This document shows, piece by piece, positions 31,223-40,908 of a stretch of DNA of 64,000 bases; the stretch's first letter is position 1, and every line of letters begins with the position of its first letter. This DNA is from CBDFHB01 sp965250115 (GTDB lineage Bacteria; Acidobacteriota; Vicinamibacteria; Marinacidobacterales; SMYC01): positions 1,054,001 through 1,118,000 of the forward strand of contig CBDFNJ010000001.1 in NCBI GenBank assembly GCA_965250115.1, written 5' to 3'. The position numbers and the translations under genes were made by a program. The notes under the pieces are model-generated. The model was not told the DNA's origin and ran no database searches. It saw only the letters and a program-made list of their open reading frames with translations.

Positions 31223-34089
31223 CGCGCTCGCTCCTAGACACTGTCAGAGATTCCGATCGGTTCGTCGATCGACACATCGGTCCTCGCATCAAGGATATCG
31301 AGGAGATGTTGTCCGTGGTTGGATGCGACATGGAACAGCTCGTTCACGAGACGGTGCCCGACGACATTCTGATGTCCGAAGCTCTCGCGCTGCCTGGAGC
31401 GCAAGGAGAGTACGAGCTCATCCAAGAGCTCGGTGCGATCGCGAGCAAGAACCTGGTGTACCGCTCGTTCCTCGGTCTCGGTTATCACGCCGCGATCACG
31501 CCTCCGGTGGTACAGCGAAACATCTTGGAGAGCCCGGGTTGGTATACGCAGTACACACCCTATCAGGCGGAGATTGCGCAAGGACGGTTGGAAGCGCTTC
31601 TGAATTTCCAGACGATGGTCTCCGACCTCACCGGATTGCCGCTCGCCAATGCCTCTCTGCTCGACGAGGCCACCGCCGCGGCCGAAGCGATGAGCATGGC
31701 GATCGCGATTACACGCGGGAAGAAGAACGGCTTTTTCGTCGCCGAGGATTGCCATCCTCAGACGATCGCCGTTATCGAGACGAGAGCGCGGCCGTTGGGA
31801 ATCGAGGTCATCGTGGGCCCGGTGGGCGGGGTCGATTTCGGGGGACAAGATCTTTTCGGCATCGTCGTTTCCTATCCGACCACCGACGGCCGGGTCGAGG
31901 ACTACGAAGCCCTCTGTCCCGAGGCCAAGGAGGCGGGCACCGTCGTAATCGTCGCGACCGACCTATTGGCTCTCACTCTACTGCGGCCGCCGGGAGACTT
32001 CGGCGCGGACATCGCGATCGGCAACTCCCAGCGTTTCGGTGTCGCCCTCGGTGCCGGGGGCCCTCACGCGGCCTTTCTAGCAACCCGAGACGAGCACGCC
32101 CGACGCACACCCGGCCGCATCATCGGTGTGTCGCAGGACAGAAAGGGCAACAAGGCCTATCGACTGGCGATCCAGACACGTGAGCAACACATCCGCCGTG
32201 ACAAGGCGACGAGCAATATCTGCACGGCCCAGGTGCTGCTCGCGATCATGGCGAGCATGTATGCGGTCTACCACGGCCCTGAGGGGCTGTTGCGTATCGC
32301 GCGTCGCGTGCACGGATTGACGGCGATTTTAGCCTCTGGCCTTCGGAAGAGAGGGCTCGACCCGGGCTCGAAGCCCTTTTTCGACACGCTGCGCGTTCCG
32401 ATGGCGGTCGAGGCGGCCGACGCCGTGCATCGCGCCGCGAAGGCTGCGGGAATCAACCTCAGGCGTTACGAAAACGGCGCCGTCGGTATCGCCCTCGACG
32501 AAACAGTCGGGATCGAGGACGTCGCGGCGATCCTTTCGTGCTTTGGTGATGGTGATTTCGACTTGGAGTCGCTCGCAGAGGAGACTGTCGCCGAAATCCC
32601 CGAGCCCCATCCGCGTAGAAGCGAGTTCCTCACCCACGAGGTATTTCACCGTTATCGAGCCGAGCACGAGCTCTTGAGATACATCCACAGATTGCAGGGT
32701 CGAGACCTCTCGATGACGACCTCGATGATCTCGCTCGGATCCTGCACGATGAAGCTCAACGCCACGACCGAGATGATCCCCGTGACGTGGCCGGAGATCG
32801 CCGGGATCCACCCCTTTGCTCCGAGCGAACAGATGGAGGGCTATCGCGAGCTCTATCGACAGTTGGAATCGTGGCTCGCGGAGATTACCGGCTTCGCAGG
32901 TATCAGCCTGCAGCCGAATGCTGGTTCACAGGGGGAGTACGCCGGCCTGCTCGTGATTCGTGCCTACCACGAGAGCCGAGGCGACGGCGGGCGAGACGTT
33001 TGCCTGATTCCCGTCTCGGCACATGGAACCAATCCAGCCAGCGCGGTCATGGCGGGGTTTCGCGTCGTGGTCGTGGACTGTGACGAGGGGGGCAACGTCG
33101 ACCTCGGAGATTTAAAGAAGAAAGCCGAAGCCCATCGTGACCAGCTCGGTGCGCTGATGATCACCTACCCCTCGACGCACGGCGTCTTCGAGGAGAAGAT
33201 TCGAGAGATATGTAGCATCGTCCACGACAACGGCGGGCAGGTCTATATGGATGGCGCGAATATGAACGCGCAGGTCGGCCTCACGTCTCCCGGGCTCATC
33301 GGTGCCGACGTCTGCCACTTGAACCTCCACAAGACATTCTGCATTCCCCATGGCGGTGGCGGCCCGGGGATGGGTCCCATCGGTGTCGCCTCGCATCTCG
33401 TTCCCTTCCTTCCCGGTCACCCCTTGGCCGACGTCGGTGGGGAACAGGCCATCGGAGCGATCTCGGCCGCGCCCTACGGGAGCCCCAGCATTCTTGCCAT
33501 CCCCTGGGCCTATATAAGAATGATGGGTCCGGAGGGGTTGACTCAGGCCACGCGCGTCGCCATCTTGAGCGCGAACTACATGGCGAAGCGTCTCGAGGCC
33601 TCCTATCCGGTACTCTATACGGGTGATTCGGGTCGTGTGGCGCACGAGTTCATTCTTGACTGTCGATCCTTGAAGAAATCGGCGGGCGTCGAGGCCGAGG
33701 ACATCGCGAAACGCTTGATGGACTACGGGTTTCACGCGCCGACCATGTCCTTTCCCGTCGCGGGGACGCTCATGATCGAGCCGACGGAAAGCGAGTCCAA
33801 GGAAGAGCTCGACCGTTTCTGCGATGCGCTCCTTCAGATCCGCGAGGAGATTCGAGCGATCGAGGAAGGCCGGGCCGACAAGAGCGACAACCTTTTGAAG
33901 AACGCGCCCCACACCGCCTTGACCCTGACGGCGAACGAATGGCCTCACCCCTATAGCCGTGAGGAGGCCGCCTTTCCGACGCCGTGGGTTCGAGCTCACA
34001 AGTTCTGGCCGCCGGTGGCCCGCATCGACAACGTCTATGGTGATCGGCACCTCGTCTGTGTTTGTCCTCCGATGGAGAGTTACCAGTAA
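31219..34089 (+). CDS. gcvP: Glycine dehydrogenase (decarboxylating), single-chain P protein
   Basis: This 956-residue PLP enzyme decarboxylates glycine and loads H protein. It is the fused, homodimeric form rather than the GcvPA/GcvPB split form. The N-terminal half begins DRFVDRHIGPRIKDIEEML. The PLP lysine is Lys705 in CHLNLHKTFCIPHGGGGPG, with the glycine-rich loop after it. The GTG start overlaps gcvH, so stoichiometric expression is likely. The C-terminal HPYSREEAAFP and KFWPPVARIDNVYGDRHL match full-length homologues, so the gene is intact. Confidence 0.97.
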   Translation: MTRSLLDTVRDSDRFVDRHIGPRIKDIEEMLSVVGCDMEQLVHETVPDDILMSEALALPGAQGEYELIQELGAIASKNLVYRSFLGLGYHAAITPPVVQRNILESPGWYTQYTPYQAEIAQGRLEALLNFQTMVSDLTGLPLANASLLDEATAAAEAMSMAIAITRGKKNGFFVAEDCHPQTIAVIETRARPLGIEVIVGPVGGVDFGGQDLFGIVVSYPTTDGRVEDYEALCPEAKEAGTVVIVATDLLALTLLRPPGDFGADIAIGNSQRFGVALGAGGPHAAFLATRDEHARRTPGRIIGVSQDRKGNKAYRLAIQTREQHIRRDKATSNICTAQVLLAIMASMYAVYHGPEGLLRIARRVHGLTAILASGLRKRGLDPGSKPFFDTLRVPMAVEAADAVHRAAKAAGINLRRYENGAVGIALDETVGIEDVAAILSCFGDGDFDLESLAEETVAEIPEPHPRRSEFLTHEVFHRYRAEHELLRYIHRLQGRDLSMTTSMISLGSCTMKLNATTEMIPVTWPEIAGIHPFAPSEQMEGYRELYRQLESWLAEITGFAGISLQPNAGSQGEYAGLLVIRAYHESRGDGGRDVCLIPVSAHGTNPASAVMAGFRVVVVDCDEGGNVDLGDLKKKAEAHRDQLGALMITYPSTHGVFEEKIREICSIVHDNGGQVYMDGANMNAQVGLTSPGLIGADVCHLNLHKTFCIPHGGGGPGMGPIGVASHLVPFLPGHPLADVGGEQAIGAISAAPYGSPSILAIPWAYIRMMGPEGLTQATRVAILSANYMAKRLEASYPVLYTGDSGRVAHEFILDCRSLKKSAGVEAEDIAKRLMDYGFHAPTMSFPVAGTLMIEPTESESKEELDRFCDALLQIREEIRAIEEGRADKSDNLLKNAPHTALTLTANEWPHPYSREEAAFPTPWVRAHKFWPPVARIDNVYGDRHLVCVCPPMESYQ

Positions 34090-34123
34090 GGAGACATCAG
34101 CTCTCGTCGGAAAAGCTCGAGAG

Positions 34124-34600
34124 TTAGCTCGTGAGCTCTCTCTGAAAGGCGTTGACGAGGCTGTTCTGTCGGAGGAGGTAGTAGCCCTCGACGAGGAACG
34201 CGACAACGGTGAAGGCGAGGGCGGAATAGCCGAGGCCTCCGTGGATCCAGCTCGGAACGGCCCTCGTATGGGCGCCCCCCCCGAGGATGAACGTCACCAT
34301 CAGGAGGAACATCCCTCCGAAGGCCCAGGGCATGACTTTCGCCTTGATTCTCCGGCTCTCGGCGAGTCGATCCTTGCCGCGGCCATGCTCCTCGACGGCG
34401 CGCTTGAGATTGCTGCTCATCCCCACGAAATAGAAGTAGGTCATCGTATGGGTGAAGACGGCCAGAGTGGCGGCGCCTAGCGCATAGAGAAAGTGGTGAC
34501 CGAAAGCGCCCCCGCCCTGGGGAATGTGGATCCCGTAAAATACAGTGATCGCGATCCCGGTGATGGAAAGTAGATGAAGGGTGAGGAGTCCGATGGTCAT
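34124..34600 (-). CDS. Four-helix membrane protein, unknown function
   Basis: This is a 158-residue protein with four predicted membrane helices. Histidines occur in or at the edge of several of them: LLTLHLLSITGIAI, GHHFLYALGAATLAVFTHTM, a Met/Phe-rich third helix and SWIHGGLGYSALAF. Between helices 2 and 3 is a charged cytoplasmic loop (LKRAVEEHGRGKDRLAESRR). The His pattern could hold haem b, but no known cytochrome family is recognised. It is convergent with gcvP and divergent from the DsbA-like gene. Confidence 0.65.
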   Translation of the reverse strand: MTIGLLTLHLLSITGIAITVFYGIHIPQGGGAFGHHFLYALGAATLAVFTHTMTYFYFVGMSSNLKRAVEEHGRGKDRLAESRRIKAKVMPWAFGGMFLLMVTFILGGGAHTRAVPSWIHGGLGYSALAFTVVAFLVEGYYLLRQNSLVNAFQRELTS

Positions 34601-34672
34601 GAAGGCGCCACATTATAGAAGAGGTCTTCGATTCGTGGCCAGTTTTGGCTTGGGCGTGGTCCTTTTGACGTC

Positions 34673-35482
34673 ATGAGCCGAAAACAAAAAGCGAAGCGGG
34701 CGAAGGCCGTGTCGACGAAGCGATCGGCCGTCGCCGTGAACCCATCGTCGCCGGAGCCCACCGTCGGCTCGGCGCCTAATCGCGCCGGGGTGGTCGTCGG
34801 AATCGTGGGTCTGTTCGGGTTGATGCTCGCGGTCATCTTGCTCGGCCCCCGAGAGCAGCCCGTCCCGGCGGACGTCGCGACCGCGGGGCCCGAGCTCAAC
34901 GATCTCGAGGAGTGGCAGCAGGCGCGCGAGCACGCCATCGACATCTCGCCCGCGAAGGACCCGGTTCTCGGTCCGATAGATGCGCCTGTGACCCTCGTCG
35001 AGTACAGCGACTTCCAGTGCCCGTTCTGTCGGGAGTCCTCAGGTGCCTTCAAGTACCTCGTGGAGAAATACGAAGGGAAGGTAAGGCTCGTGTTCAAGGA
35101 CTTCCCGCTCGACATTTCGTGCAATGAGTCTCTCCCCGACCAGCTGCATCCACTCGGCTGCCGGGCCGCCGCGATGGCTCACTGCGCCCACGCGCGCGGG
35201 AAATTCTGGGAAATCCACGACGCGATTTTCAGGCTCGCGGACTTGACGCCCGAGGCGCTGGACGGACTGCCGGACGAGCTCGGCCTGGAAAGCGCGGCTT
35301 TCTCGGCTTGCATGGAGGACGATGCGACTTTGAAAGCCGTTCGCGACGACATCGAGGAAGGCAAGTCTCTCGGCGTCACCGGGACGCCGAGAGACTTCGT
35401 CAATGGGCGCCACTCCCCGAACTATTGGGTCGATGTGCTGGAGTCCATCATCGACCACATCTTGGCCTCGGGCTCGCCGTGA
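34673..35482 (+). CDS. DsbA-like thioredoxin-fold protein, membrane-anchored
   Basis: This 269-residue thiol oxidoreductase has a basic N-terminus and one membrane helix (VVVGIVGLFGLMLAVILLG, about residues 40-58), which places the rest in the periplasm. The thioredoxin-like domain starts at VLGPIDAPVTLVEYSDFQCPFC with the redox pair Cys116-Pro-Phe-Cys119, typical of BdbD/DsbA-like proteins. The cis-proline loop is GVTGTPRDFVNGR; the usual TPTFFINGR is slightly altered. It probably introduces or isomerises disulfides in exported proteins. The next gene, 28 nt away, is an unrelated helicase. Confidence 0.88.
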   Translation: MSRKQKAKRAKAVSTKRSAVAVNPSSPEPTVGSAPNRAGVVVGIVGLFGLMLAVILLGPREQPVPADVATAGPELNDLEEWQQAREHAIDISPAKDPVLGPIDAPVTLVEYSDFQCPFCRESSGAFKYLVEKYEGKVRLVFKDFPLDISCNESLPDQLHPLGCRAAAMAHCAHARGKFWEIHDAIFRLADLTPEALDGLPDELGLESAAFSACMEDDATLKAVRDDIEEGKSLGVTGTPRDFVNGRHSPNYWVDVLESIIDHILASGSP

Positions 35483-35510
35483 TACGGGTCCAAAAGCTCG
35501 CGGCGGCGAG

Positions 35511-38372
35511 GTGACGGAGCTCTTCGCGCGCATCCGCGAAGGCTGCCCGCCCGAGGCCTGGTCCCGCGGCGTGACCCTCGCCCGTCGTGGAGCCGTCACG
35601 ATCGAAAGGTCTGACGTTGACGAGACCCTAGCGCGCGTCGTCGTGCAGGGGACGCCGCTCACTCCGACCGTCGCCCTGTTTCCGGAGGCCTCGGAGTGGG
35701 AGTGCGACTGCGAGAGCCTTCTCGTGGCCTGCGAGCACGTGGCGGCCGTCGTCATTGCTCTACGACAGGGAACGCTCGGCGAGGACGGCTCGCGAAGCCT
35801 CGAATATCATCTGTCGAGGTCACCCCAGGGGCTCACTCTCACGCGTGGGGTGACGGACGACGCCGGCTTTCATGCGATCGAGATGCCCCTTGACCGAATC
35901 GCCTCTGGGACCTTCCGAGGACCTCGGTTCGATGCGACACCCAGGGACTTGGAGATCGAGAAAACGCTGAGGGGCAACTTTGCGGGGGGCGTGCTTGCTC
36001 GCGAGGTCGCGGCGGACGTCCTGAGAGCTCTTTCTCGCGTCGCCGTGACTCTCGACGGCAAACGCGTCGTGGCGGATCCCAATCCCGTCATGCCTTCCGT
36101 GCGCGTCGAGGACGCGGAGGATGGATTCGTCCTGCGGCTCGTGGAGCCCGTTTTTGACGAGCGCTTCGCAAACGGTCTCGTTCTCCTGGGTGAGGCGGTT
36201 CGTGCGGAGGTCGAACCGCGTCTTACGGGGCGCGAGCGGGACGAGCTCACTCGAGGGCGCGTCTACCGATCGGACGAAGTGGCTACGCTCGTGGGCGAAG
36301 TCTTGCCGTCTCTGCGAGAGCGTGTCGCGCTCGAAGTCCGGACGCGGAATCTCCCGGGCGAATCTCGCGAGCAAGCCCGCCCTTCGATCTTCTGCAGGCG
36401 CGACGGCGATCGGCTCTATGTCTTGCTTCGGATCGTCTACGGAGATCCACCGAGAGCTCGGGTGGAAGATGGCAGACTCGTCTCTCTCGGCGGCGATGTC
36501 CCGCTCCGGGACGAGGCGGGGGAGCGTGCCGCCGAGGAGCGTGCGGCTAGGGCGCTCGGGATTCCCGCCGGCCGCGGCCTCGAGCTATCGACTGAGGAAG
36601 CCATCGAACTCGTCACGAAGCTCGAACGTTTCGAGGGGGCGATCGAGGGCACGGACTACGAGGCGTTCCGTTTGCATCCGCAGCTCAGGCCTCGTCTTTC
36701 GGTCGGTGACGAGGACTTCGAGATTGCCTTCGAGTCGTCAGGCAAGAGGGCCGATCCGCGCGGTGTAGTACGGGCCTTCAGGGAGGGGCGTTCGCTCGTG
36801 ACACTCTCGGGCGGTGGTTACGCCCCGCTGCCGCTCGACTGGCTCGACGTCTATGGTGCTCGCGTTGCCGATCTGCTTGCCGCACGTGACGCGAGAGGTG
36901 CGCTGCCCAGAGCCGCACTCCCCGATCTCGCTCGTCTCGCGGAATCGCTCGATGCTCCGATCCCCGCGGGCTTCGACGAGCTGAGTGTTCTGGCGAAGGA
37001 TTTCGAAGAGCTACCCGAAGCTCGCCTCGCGGAAGAGCTTCGCAAAAAGCTCCGAGACTATCAGCGAAGAGGTGTCGACTGGCTGGTCTTTCTTCGAAAC
37101 GCGCGGCTCGGGGCGCTTCTCGCGGACGACATGGGGTTGGGGAAGACGCTCCAGGCTCTTTGCGCTCTCGAAGGGAGGAGTCTCGTCGCCGCGCCTACGA
37201 GCGTGCTTCCGAACTGGATCGCCGAAGCGCGCCGGTTTCGCCCCGAGCTAACGGTTTCCCTCTATCACGGCCCGCATCGAAAGCTCGACACGGCGGCGGA
37301 TTTGACGATTACGAGCCACGCGCTCCTGCGCCAAGACCGGGAGATCTTTTCCTCCGTCGCTTGGAACGTGGTCGTGCTCGACGAGGGGCAGGCCATCAAG
37401 AATCCCGAGAGCCAACTCGCCCAGGCGGCCTATGGGCTCGACGCTCGGTTTCGCGTGAGCTTGACGGGAACTCCCATCGAGAACCGCCTCGTCGATCTCT
37501 GGAGCCAGATGCACTTTCTCACCCCCGGATTGCTCGGAGGACTCTCCGATTTCGAGGAGCGCTACCTGCGTCCGATCGAGAGGGGAGAGGAAGAGCCCCT
37601 GACGCGTCTTCGCGAGCGCATCCGGCCGTTCTTTCTGCGGCGGCTCAAGAGGGAAGTTGCTCCCGAGCTTCCACCCAGAACCGAGATCGCGCTCCACGCT
37701 GAGCTCGAGGCGAGCGAGCGAGAAGTCTACGAGACCGTGCGTTTGGCGGCCCGAAAGGACGTGCAGCGGAAGCTCGAGTCGAAAGGGGGCGTCCTCGCGG
37801 CGCTCGAGGCGCTTTTGCGTTTGCGGCAAGCGGCCTGCCATCCCGCTCTCGTACCGGGCCAGAGCGCTTCGACGTCGTCCAAGACCGAGCTTCTCATGTC
37901 TTCCCTCGAGACCGCGGCTTCAGAGGACCACAAGTCCCTCGTCTTTTCACAGTGGACCTCGATGCTAGATCTTCTCGAGCCCCATCTGAAGGCGCGGGGC
38001 ATCGACTTCGTGAGACTCGACGGATCTACGCGTGACCGCGCTGAGGTCGTCGAGCGCTTTCAGACCGACGCGGCGGTGCCTGTGTTTCTCGTGTCTCTCA
38101 GGGCAGGAGGCACCGGGCTCAATCTCACCGCTGCCGATCACGTGTTCCTCTTCGACCCATGGTGGAACCCCGCCGTCGAGGAGCAAGCCTTCGATCGGGC
38201 TCATCGTATCGGGCAGACGAAGCCCGTCTTCGTCCATCGACTCGTCGCCAACGACACGGTGGAGGAGCGTATTCTCGCCTTACAAGAAGACAAGCGTGCC
38301 CTGGCGGATTTGACGGCGGCCGGCGGAGGCTCTGCGCTTACGCGCGAAGACCTGCTGCGTTTGATCGAATGA
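35511..38372 (+). CDS. SNF2/RapA-type helicase with SWIM zinc finger
   Basis: This is a 953-residue Swi2/Snf2 DNA translocase. The N-terminal SWIM zinc finger, Cys65-x-Cys67-x6-Cys74-x-His76, lies in WECDCESLLVACEHVAAV. A linker region of about 430 residues follows. The ATPase part has LRDYQRRGVDWLVFL, Walker A DDMGLGKT (about residue 540), the DEGQ form of motif II (VVLDEGQAIKN), SLTGTPIENRLVDLWS and the C-terminal helicase motifs FSQWTSM, RLDGSTRDR and SLRAGGTGLNLTAAD. Bacterial SWIM-SNF2 proteins probably remodel protein-DNA or polymerase complexes. GTG 35511 was chosen since the upstream ORF extension overlaps the DsbA-like gene. Confidence 0.92.
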   Translation: MTELFARIREGCPPEAWSRGVTLARRGAVTIERSDVDETLARVVVQGTPLTPTVALFPEASEWECDCESLLVACEHVAAVVIALRQGTLGEDGSRSLEYHLSRSPQGLTLTRGVTDDAGFHAIEMPLDRIASGTFRGPRFDATPRDLEIEKTLRGNFAGGVLAREVAADVLRALSRVAVTLDGKRVVADPNPVMPSVRVEDAEDGFVLRLVEPVFDERFANGLVLLGEAVRAEVEPRLTGRERDELTRGRVYRSDEVATLVGEVLPSLRERVALEVRTRNLPGESREQARPSIFCRRDGDRLYVLLRIVYGDPPRARVEDGRLVSLGGDVPLRDEAGERAAEERAARALGIPAGRGLELSTEEAIELVTKLERFEGAIEGTDYEAFRLHPQLRPRLSVGDEDFEIAFESSGKRADPRGVVRAFREGRSLVTLSGGGYAPLPLDWLDVYGARVADLLAARDARGALPRAALPDLARLAESLDAPIPAGFDELSVLAKDFEELPEARLAEELRKKLRDYQRRGVDWLVFLRNARLGALLADDMGLGKTLQALCALEGRSLVAAPTSVLPNWIAEARRFRPELTVSLYHGPHRKLDTAADLTITSHALLRQDREIFSSVAWNVVVLDEGQAIKNPESQLAQAAYGLDARFRVSLTGTPIENRLVDLWSQMHFLTPGLLGGLSDFEERYLRPIERGEEEPLTRLRERIRPFFLRRLKREVAPELPPRTEIALHAELEASEREVYETVRLAARKDVQRKLESKGGVLAALEALLRLRQAACHPALVPGQSASTSSKTELLMSSLETAASEDHKSLVFSQWTSMLDLLEPHLKARGIDFVRLDGSTRDRAEVVERFQTDAAVPVFLVSLRAGGTGLNLTAADHVFLFDPWWNPAVEEQAFDRAHRIGQTKPVFVHRLVANDTVEERILALQEDKRALADLTAAGGGSALTREDLLRLIE

Positions 38373-38388
38373 CGTAGAATTGCGGGCG

Positions 38389-39531
38389 ATGAAGATCGAA
38401 AGCCAGCGCCACCTCTACGACATCCCCGACGAGATCGCCTATCTCAACTGCGCCTACATGTCTCCCCTGATGAAGAAGGTGCGCGATGCGGGTATCGAAG
38501 GGCTTTCCCGCAAGTCCCACCCATGGGAGATCGCTCCACGCGACTTCTTCACGGGTTCCGACGCGCTGCGTTCCGCCTTCGCGGAGCTCGTGAACGCCCG
38601 CGCCGACGACATCGCGATCGTGGCCGCGGCGAGCTACGGAGTCTCGACAGCGGCGAAGAACTTGCCTCTGGCCGAGGGGCAGAATGTTCTCGTCGTCGAG
38701 GATCAGTTTCCGTCGAACGTCTATCCGTGGCGAGAGCGCGCCAAAGAAGTCGGAGCGCGGGTTCGCACACTATCGAGACCCTCGCAGGGCGGGTGGACGA
38801 ACGTAGTGCTCGCGGCGATCGACGACGATACGGCCATCGTCGCCCTGCCGCACTGTCACTGGACGGACGGGGGACTCTTCGATCTGGAGCGCATTGGAGA
38901 GGTCTGCCGCCGAAACGAAATCGGTCTCGCGCTAGACGTGACGCAATCGCTCGGGGCACTTCCTCTCGACGTCACACGGGTGAAGCCCGACTTCCTTGCT
39001 TGCGCCACCTACAAGTGGTTAATGGGTCCCTACTCGCTCGGTCTACTCTATGTTTCCGAGCGTTGGCAAGAGGAGGGCACTCCCCTCGAGCACAATTGGA
39101 TCCATCGGAAGAACGCGGAGGACTTCGCGCGGCTGGTCGACTATCAGGATGGCTTCGAGCCCGGCGCCTGCCGGTTCGACGTGGGCGAGCGCTCGAACTT
39201 CGCCCTCCTGCCCGCCGCGGAGGTGGGTATTCGGCAGATCCTCGAGTGGAGCGTCGAGAACGTGGCCGAGACCATCGAAGCGACGGCGGAGGCGATCATG
39301 GTGAGGGTGAGTCCGCTGGGCCTCACCGTGCTTCCAAAGGGCGAGCGCGCGGGACACTATCTCGGCCTCCAGATGGCGTCGGGGCTTCCATCGGATCTGC
39401 TTCCGGAGCTCGCGAAGCGGAACGTCTACGTCAGCGTGAGAGGCTCCTCGATTCGGGTCACACCACATCTTTACAACACGTCGGAGGATGTCAACCGCTT
39501 CGTCGCCGCTCTCGAAGCGGTTTTGGGGTGA
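38389..39531 (+). CDS. Class V aminotransferase (PLP-dependent)
   Basis: This 380-residue fold-type I PLP enzyme is of the NifS/isopenicillin-N epimerase-like group. It opens with YLNCAYMSPLMKKVRDAG. The PLP-contact segment is VALPHCHWTDGGLFDLERI, and the Schiff-base lysine lies in CATYKWLMGPYSLGLLYV. No active-site cysteine loop of a desulfurase is present, so kynureninase/epimerase-like or aminotransferase activity is more likely. The ATG at 38389 is preferred over TTG 38380. The following thyA start overlaps the end region by only a few bases. Confidence 0.85.
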   Translation: MKIESQRHLYDIPDEIAYLNCAYMSPLMKKVRDAGIEGLSRKSHPWEIAPRDFFTGSDALRSAFAELVNARADDIAIVAAASYGVSTAAKNLPLAEGQNVLVVEDQFPSNVYPWRERAKEVGARVRTLSRPSQGGWTNVVLAAIDDDTAIVALPHCHWTDGGLFDLERIGEVCRRNEIGLALDVTQSLGALPLDVTRVKPDFLACATYKWLMGPYSLGLLYVSERWQEEGTPLEHNWIHRKNAEDFARLVDYQDGFEPGACRFDVGERSNFALLPAAEVGIRQILEWSVENVAETIEATAEAIMVRVSPLGLTVLPKGERAGHYLGLQMASGLPSDLLPELAKRNVYVSVRGSSIRVTPHLYNTSEDVNRFVAALEAVLG

Positions 39532-39535
39532 GCTC

Positions 39536-40414
39536 GTGAAAGCCTATCTGGATACGGCCCGGGAGGTACTCGACAAGGGCACGCGCAAAGAGAACCGAAC
39601 CGGAGTCGATACCATCTCGACGTTCAATATCAACCACGAGATCGAGCTCGAGGCAGGCTTCCCTCTCCTGACAACGAAGAAGATCTCCTGGAAGAACATC
39701 GTCGTGGAGAATCTCTGGTTTCTCTCCGGAGACTCCGACATCGGCCTGCTCCGAAAGCACGGCTGCAAGTTTTGGGATCCGTGGACGGACGAGGCGGGTC
39801 TGGTGCCGAGTGCCTACGGGAACTTCTGGCGCCACTTTCCGGTGCACGAGGACGGCCGCGCGGCTTTCAACGATCAAATCGTCTGGGTCCTGAAAGAGCT
39901 AGAGCGGAACCCGATGTCGCGCCGTCTCGTCGTGAGCGCCTGGGCGCCGGGCAACGCGCAGACGAGTAGGCTACCTCCCTGCCACAGCCTATTCGTGCTG
40001 AACGTGCAGAATCACCCCGACGCCGGGCCGCGGCTGAATCTCCATCTCACGCAGAGAAGCAACGACGTCGCGCTCGGGGTTCCCTACAACATCGCCGGCT
40101 ATAGCCTCATCCTCGAGCTATTCGCGCGCTTCACCGGTCTCGTGCCCGGTATCTTCGCCCACACCCTCATCGACGCTCACATCTATACGGCGAAGGCCGA
40201 CGGCTCGATGGGAGACTACGACCACGTACCCGGATTGAGAGAGCAGCTCACGCGGGAGCCGCGTGAGCTGCCCCGGCTCTTAATTTCGCCCGATCTGCGT
40301 TCCCTCGACGACATCCAAGCATTGCTCAACGAGGACACGGAGACCGTCCTGAGCCACTTCGAGCTCACCGGCTATGACCCCCACCCCGCCATCAAGTTCA
40401 AGGTGGCGGTGTGA
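39536..40414 (+). CDS. thyA: Thymidylate synthase
   Basis: This 292-residue folate-dependent thymidylate synthase converts dUMP and 5,10-methylene-THF to dTMP and DHF. The catalytic Cys149 lies in SRLPPCHSLFVL. The dUMP-binding QRSNDVALGVPYNIAGYS and the N-terminal KENRTGVDTISTF loop are intact. It starts with GTG 39536 after GGGGTGAG; an in-frame upstream start would overlap the aminotransferase. At 292 residues it is longer than the 264 of E. coli, with an insert in the small domain. It overlaps folA by 4 nt, which recycles the DHF it forms. Confidence 0.96.
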   Translation: MKAYLDTAREVLDKGTRKENRTGVDTISTFNINHEIELEAGFPLLTTKKISWKNIVVENLWFLSGDSDIGLLRKHGCKFWDPWTDEAGLVPSAYGNFWRHFPVHEDGRAAFNDQIVWVLKELERNPMSRRLVVSAWAPGNAQTSRLPPCHSLFVLNVQNHPDAGPRLNLHLTQRSNDVALGVPYNIAGYSLILELFARFTGLVPGIFAHTLIDAHIYTAKADGSMGDYDHVPGLREQLTREPRELPRLLISPDLRSLDDIQALLNEDTETVLSHFELTGYDPHPAIKFKVAV

Positions 40415-40890
40415 GTCTCGGCATCATCGCCGCGGTCTCGCCCGAAGGGGTCATCAGCGTCGACGGCGGCTTGCCCTGGCACTATTCCGCGGACATGAAG
40501 CGGTTCAAACGCCTCACCGTCGGGAAGACCGTCATCATGGGACGCCTCACGTGGGAGTCGCTTCCGAGAAAACCGCTTCCGGACCGAAGGAATCTGGTCA
40601 TCACCAGCCGAGACATCGAGGGCGCCGAGTGCTTTCGCGACATTCCCTCGGCGCTCGCGACCTGCGAGGGCGATGTCTGGTTCATCGGAGGAGCCCGGAT
40701 CTACGAGGAAGCGATGCGCTACGCGGATATCATCGACTTCGCCCACGTGCCCGATCGCATCGATGTCGCCGGCGCCGTGCGCTTTCCCGAGATCGACGAA
40801 ACGATCTGGGAAGCGGGCCCGCTCGAAATGCATCCCGATGACGACCGTTTGAAACATCGCGTCTATCGGCGCAGACCACCCAAGCACTAG
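40411..40890 (+). CDS. folA: Dihydrofolate reductase
   Basis: This is a 159-residue DHFR that reduces dihydrofolate with NADPH. It is recognised by LGIIAAVSPEGVISVDGGLPWH with the proline-tryptophan active-site block, TVIMGRLTWESLPRKPLPDRRNLVITS and VWFIGGARIYEEAM. The GTG start overlaps the thyA stop (GTGTGA). Together with thyA and the gcv operon at 29.7-34 kb this gives a local concentration of one-carbon genes. Confidence 0.96.
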   Translation: MSLGIIAAVSPEGVISVDGGLPWHYSADMKRFKRLTVGKTVIMGRLTWESLPRKPLPDRRNLVITSRDIEGAECFRDIPSALATCEGDVWFIGGARIYEEAMRYADIIDFAHVPDRIDVAGAVRFPEIDETIWEAGPLEMHPDDDRLKHRVYRRRPPKH

Positions 40891-40908
40891 CAGGGTGCTG
40901 AAAAACTC

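Noticed and set aside
11349..40905. A shared GGTGCTGAAAA motif near 11349 and 40894
   Set aside because: The match is about 11 nt, with no extension on either side, too short to call a repeat or an IS end.
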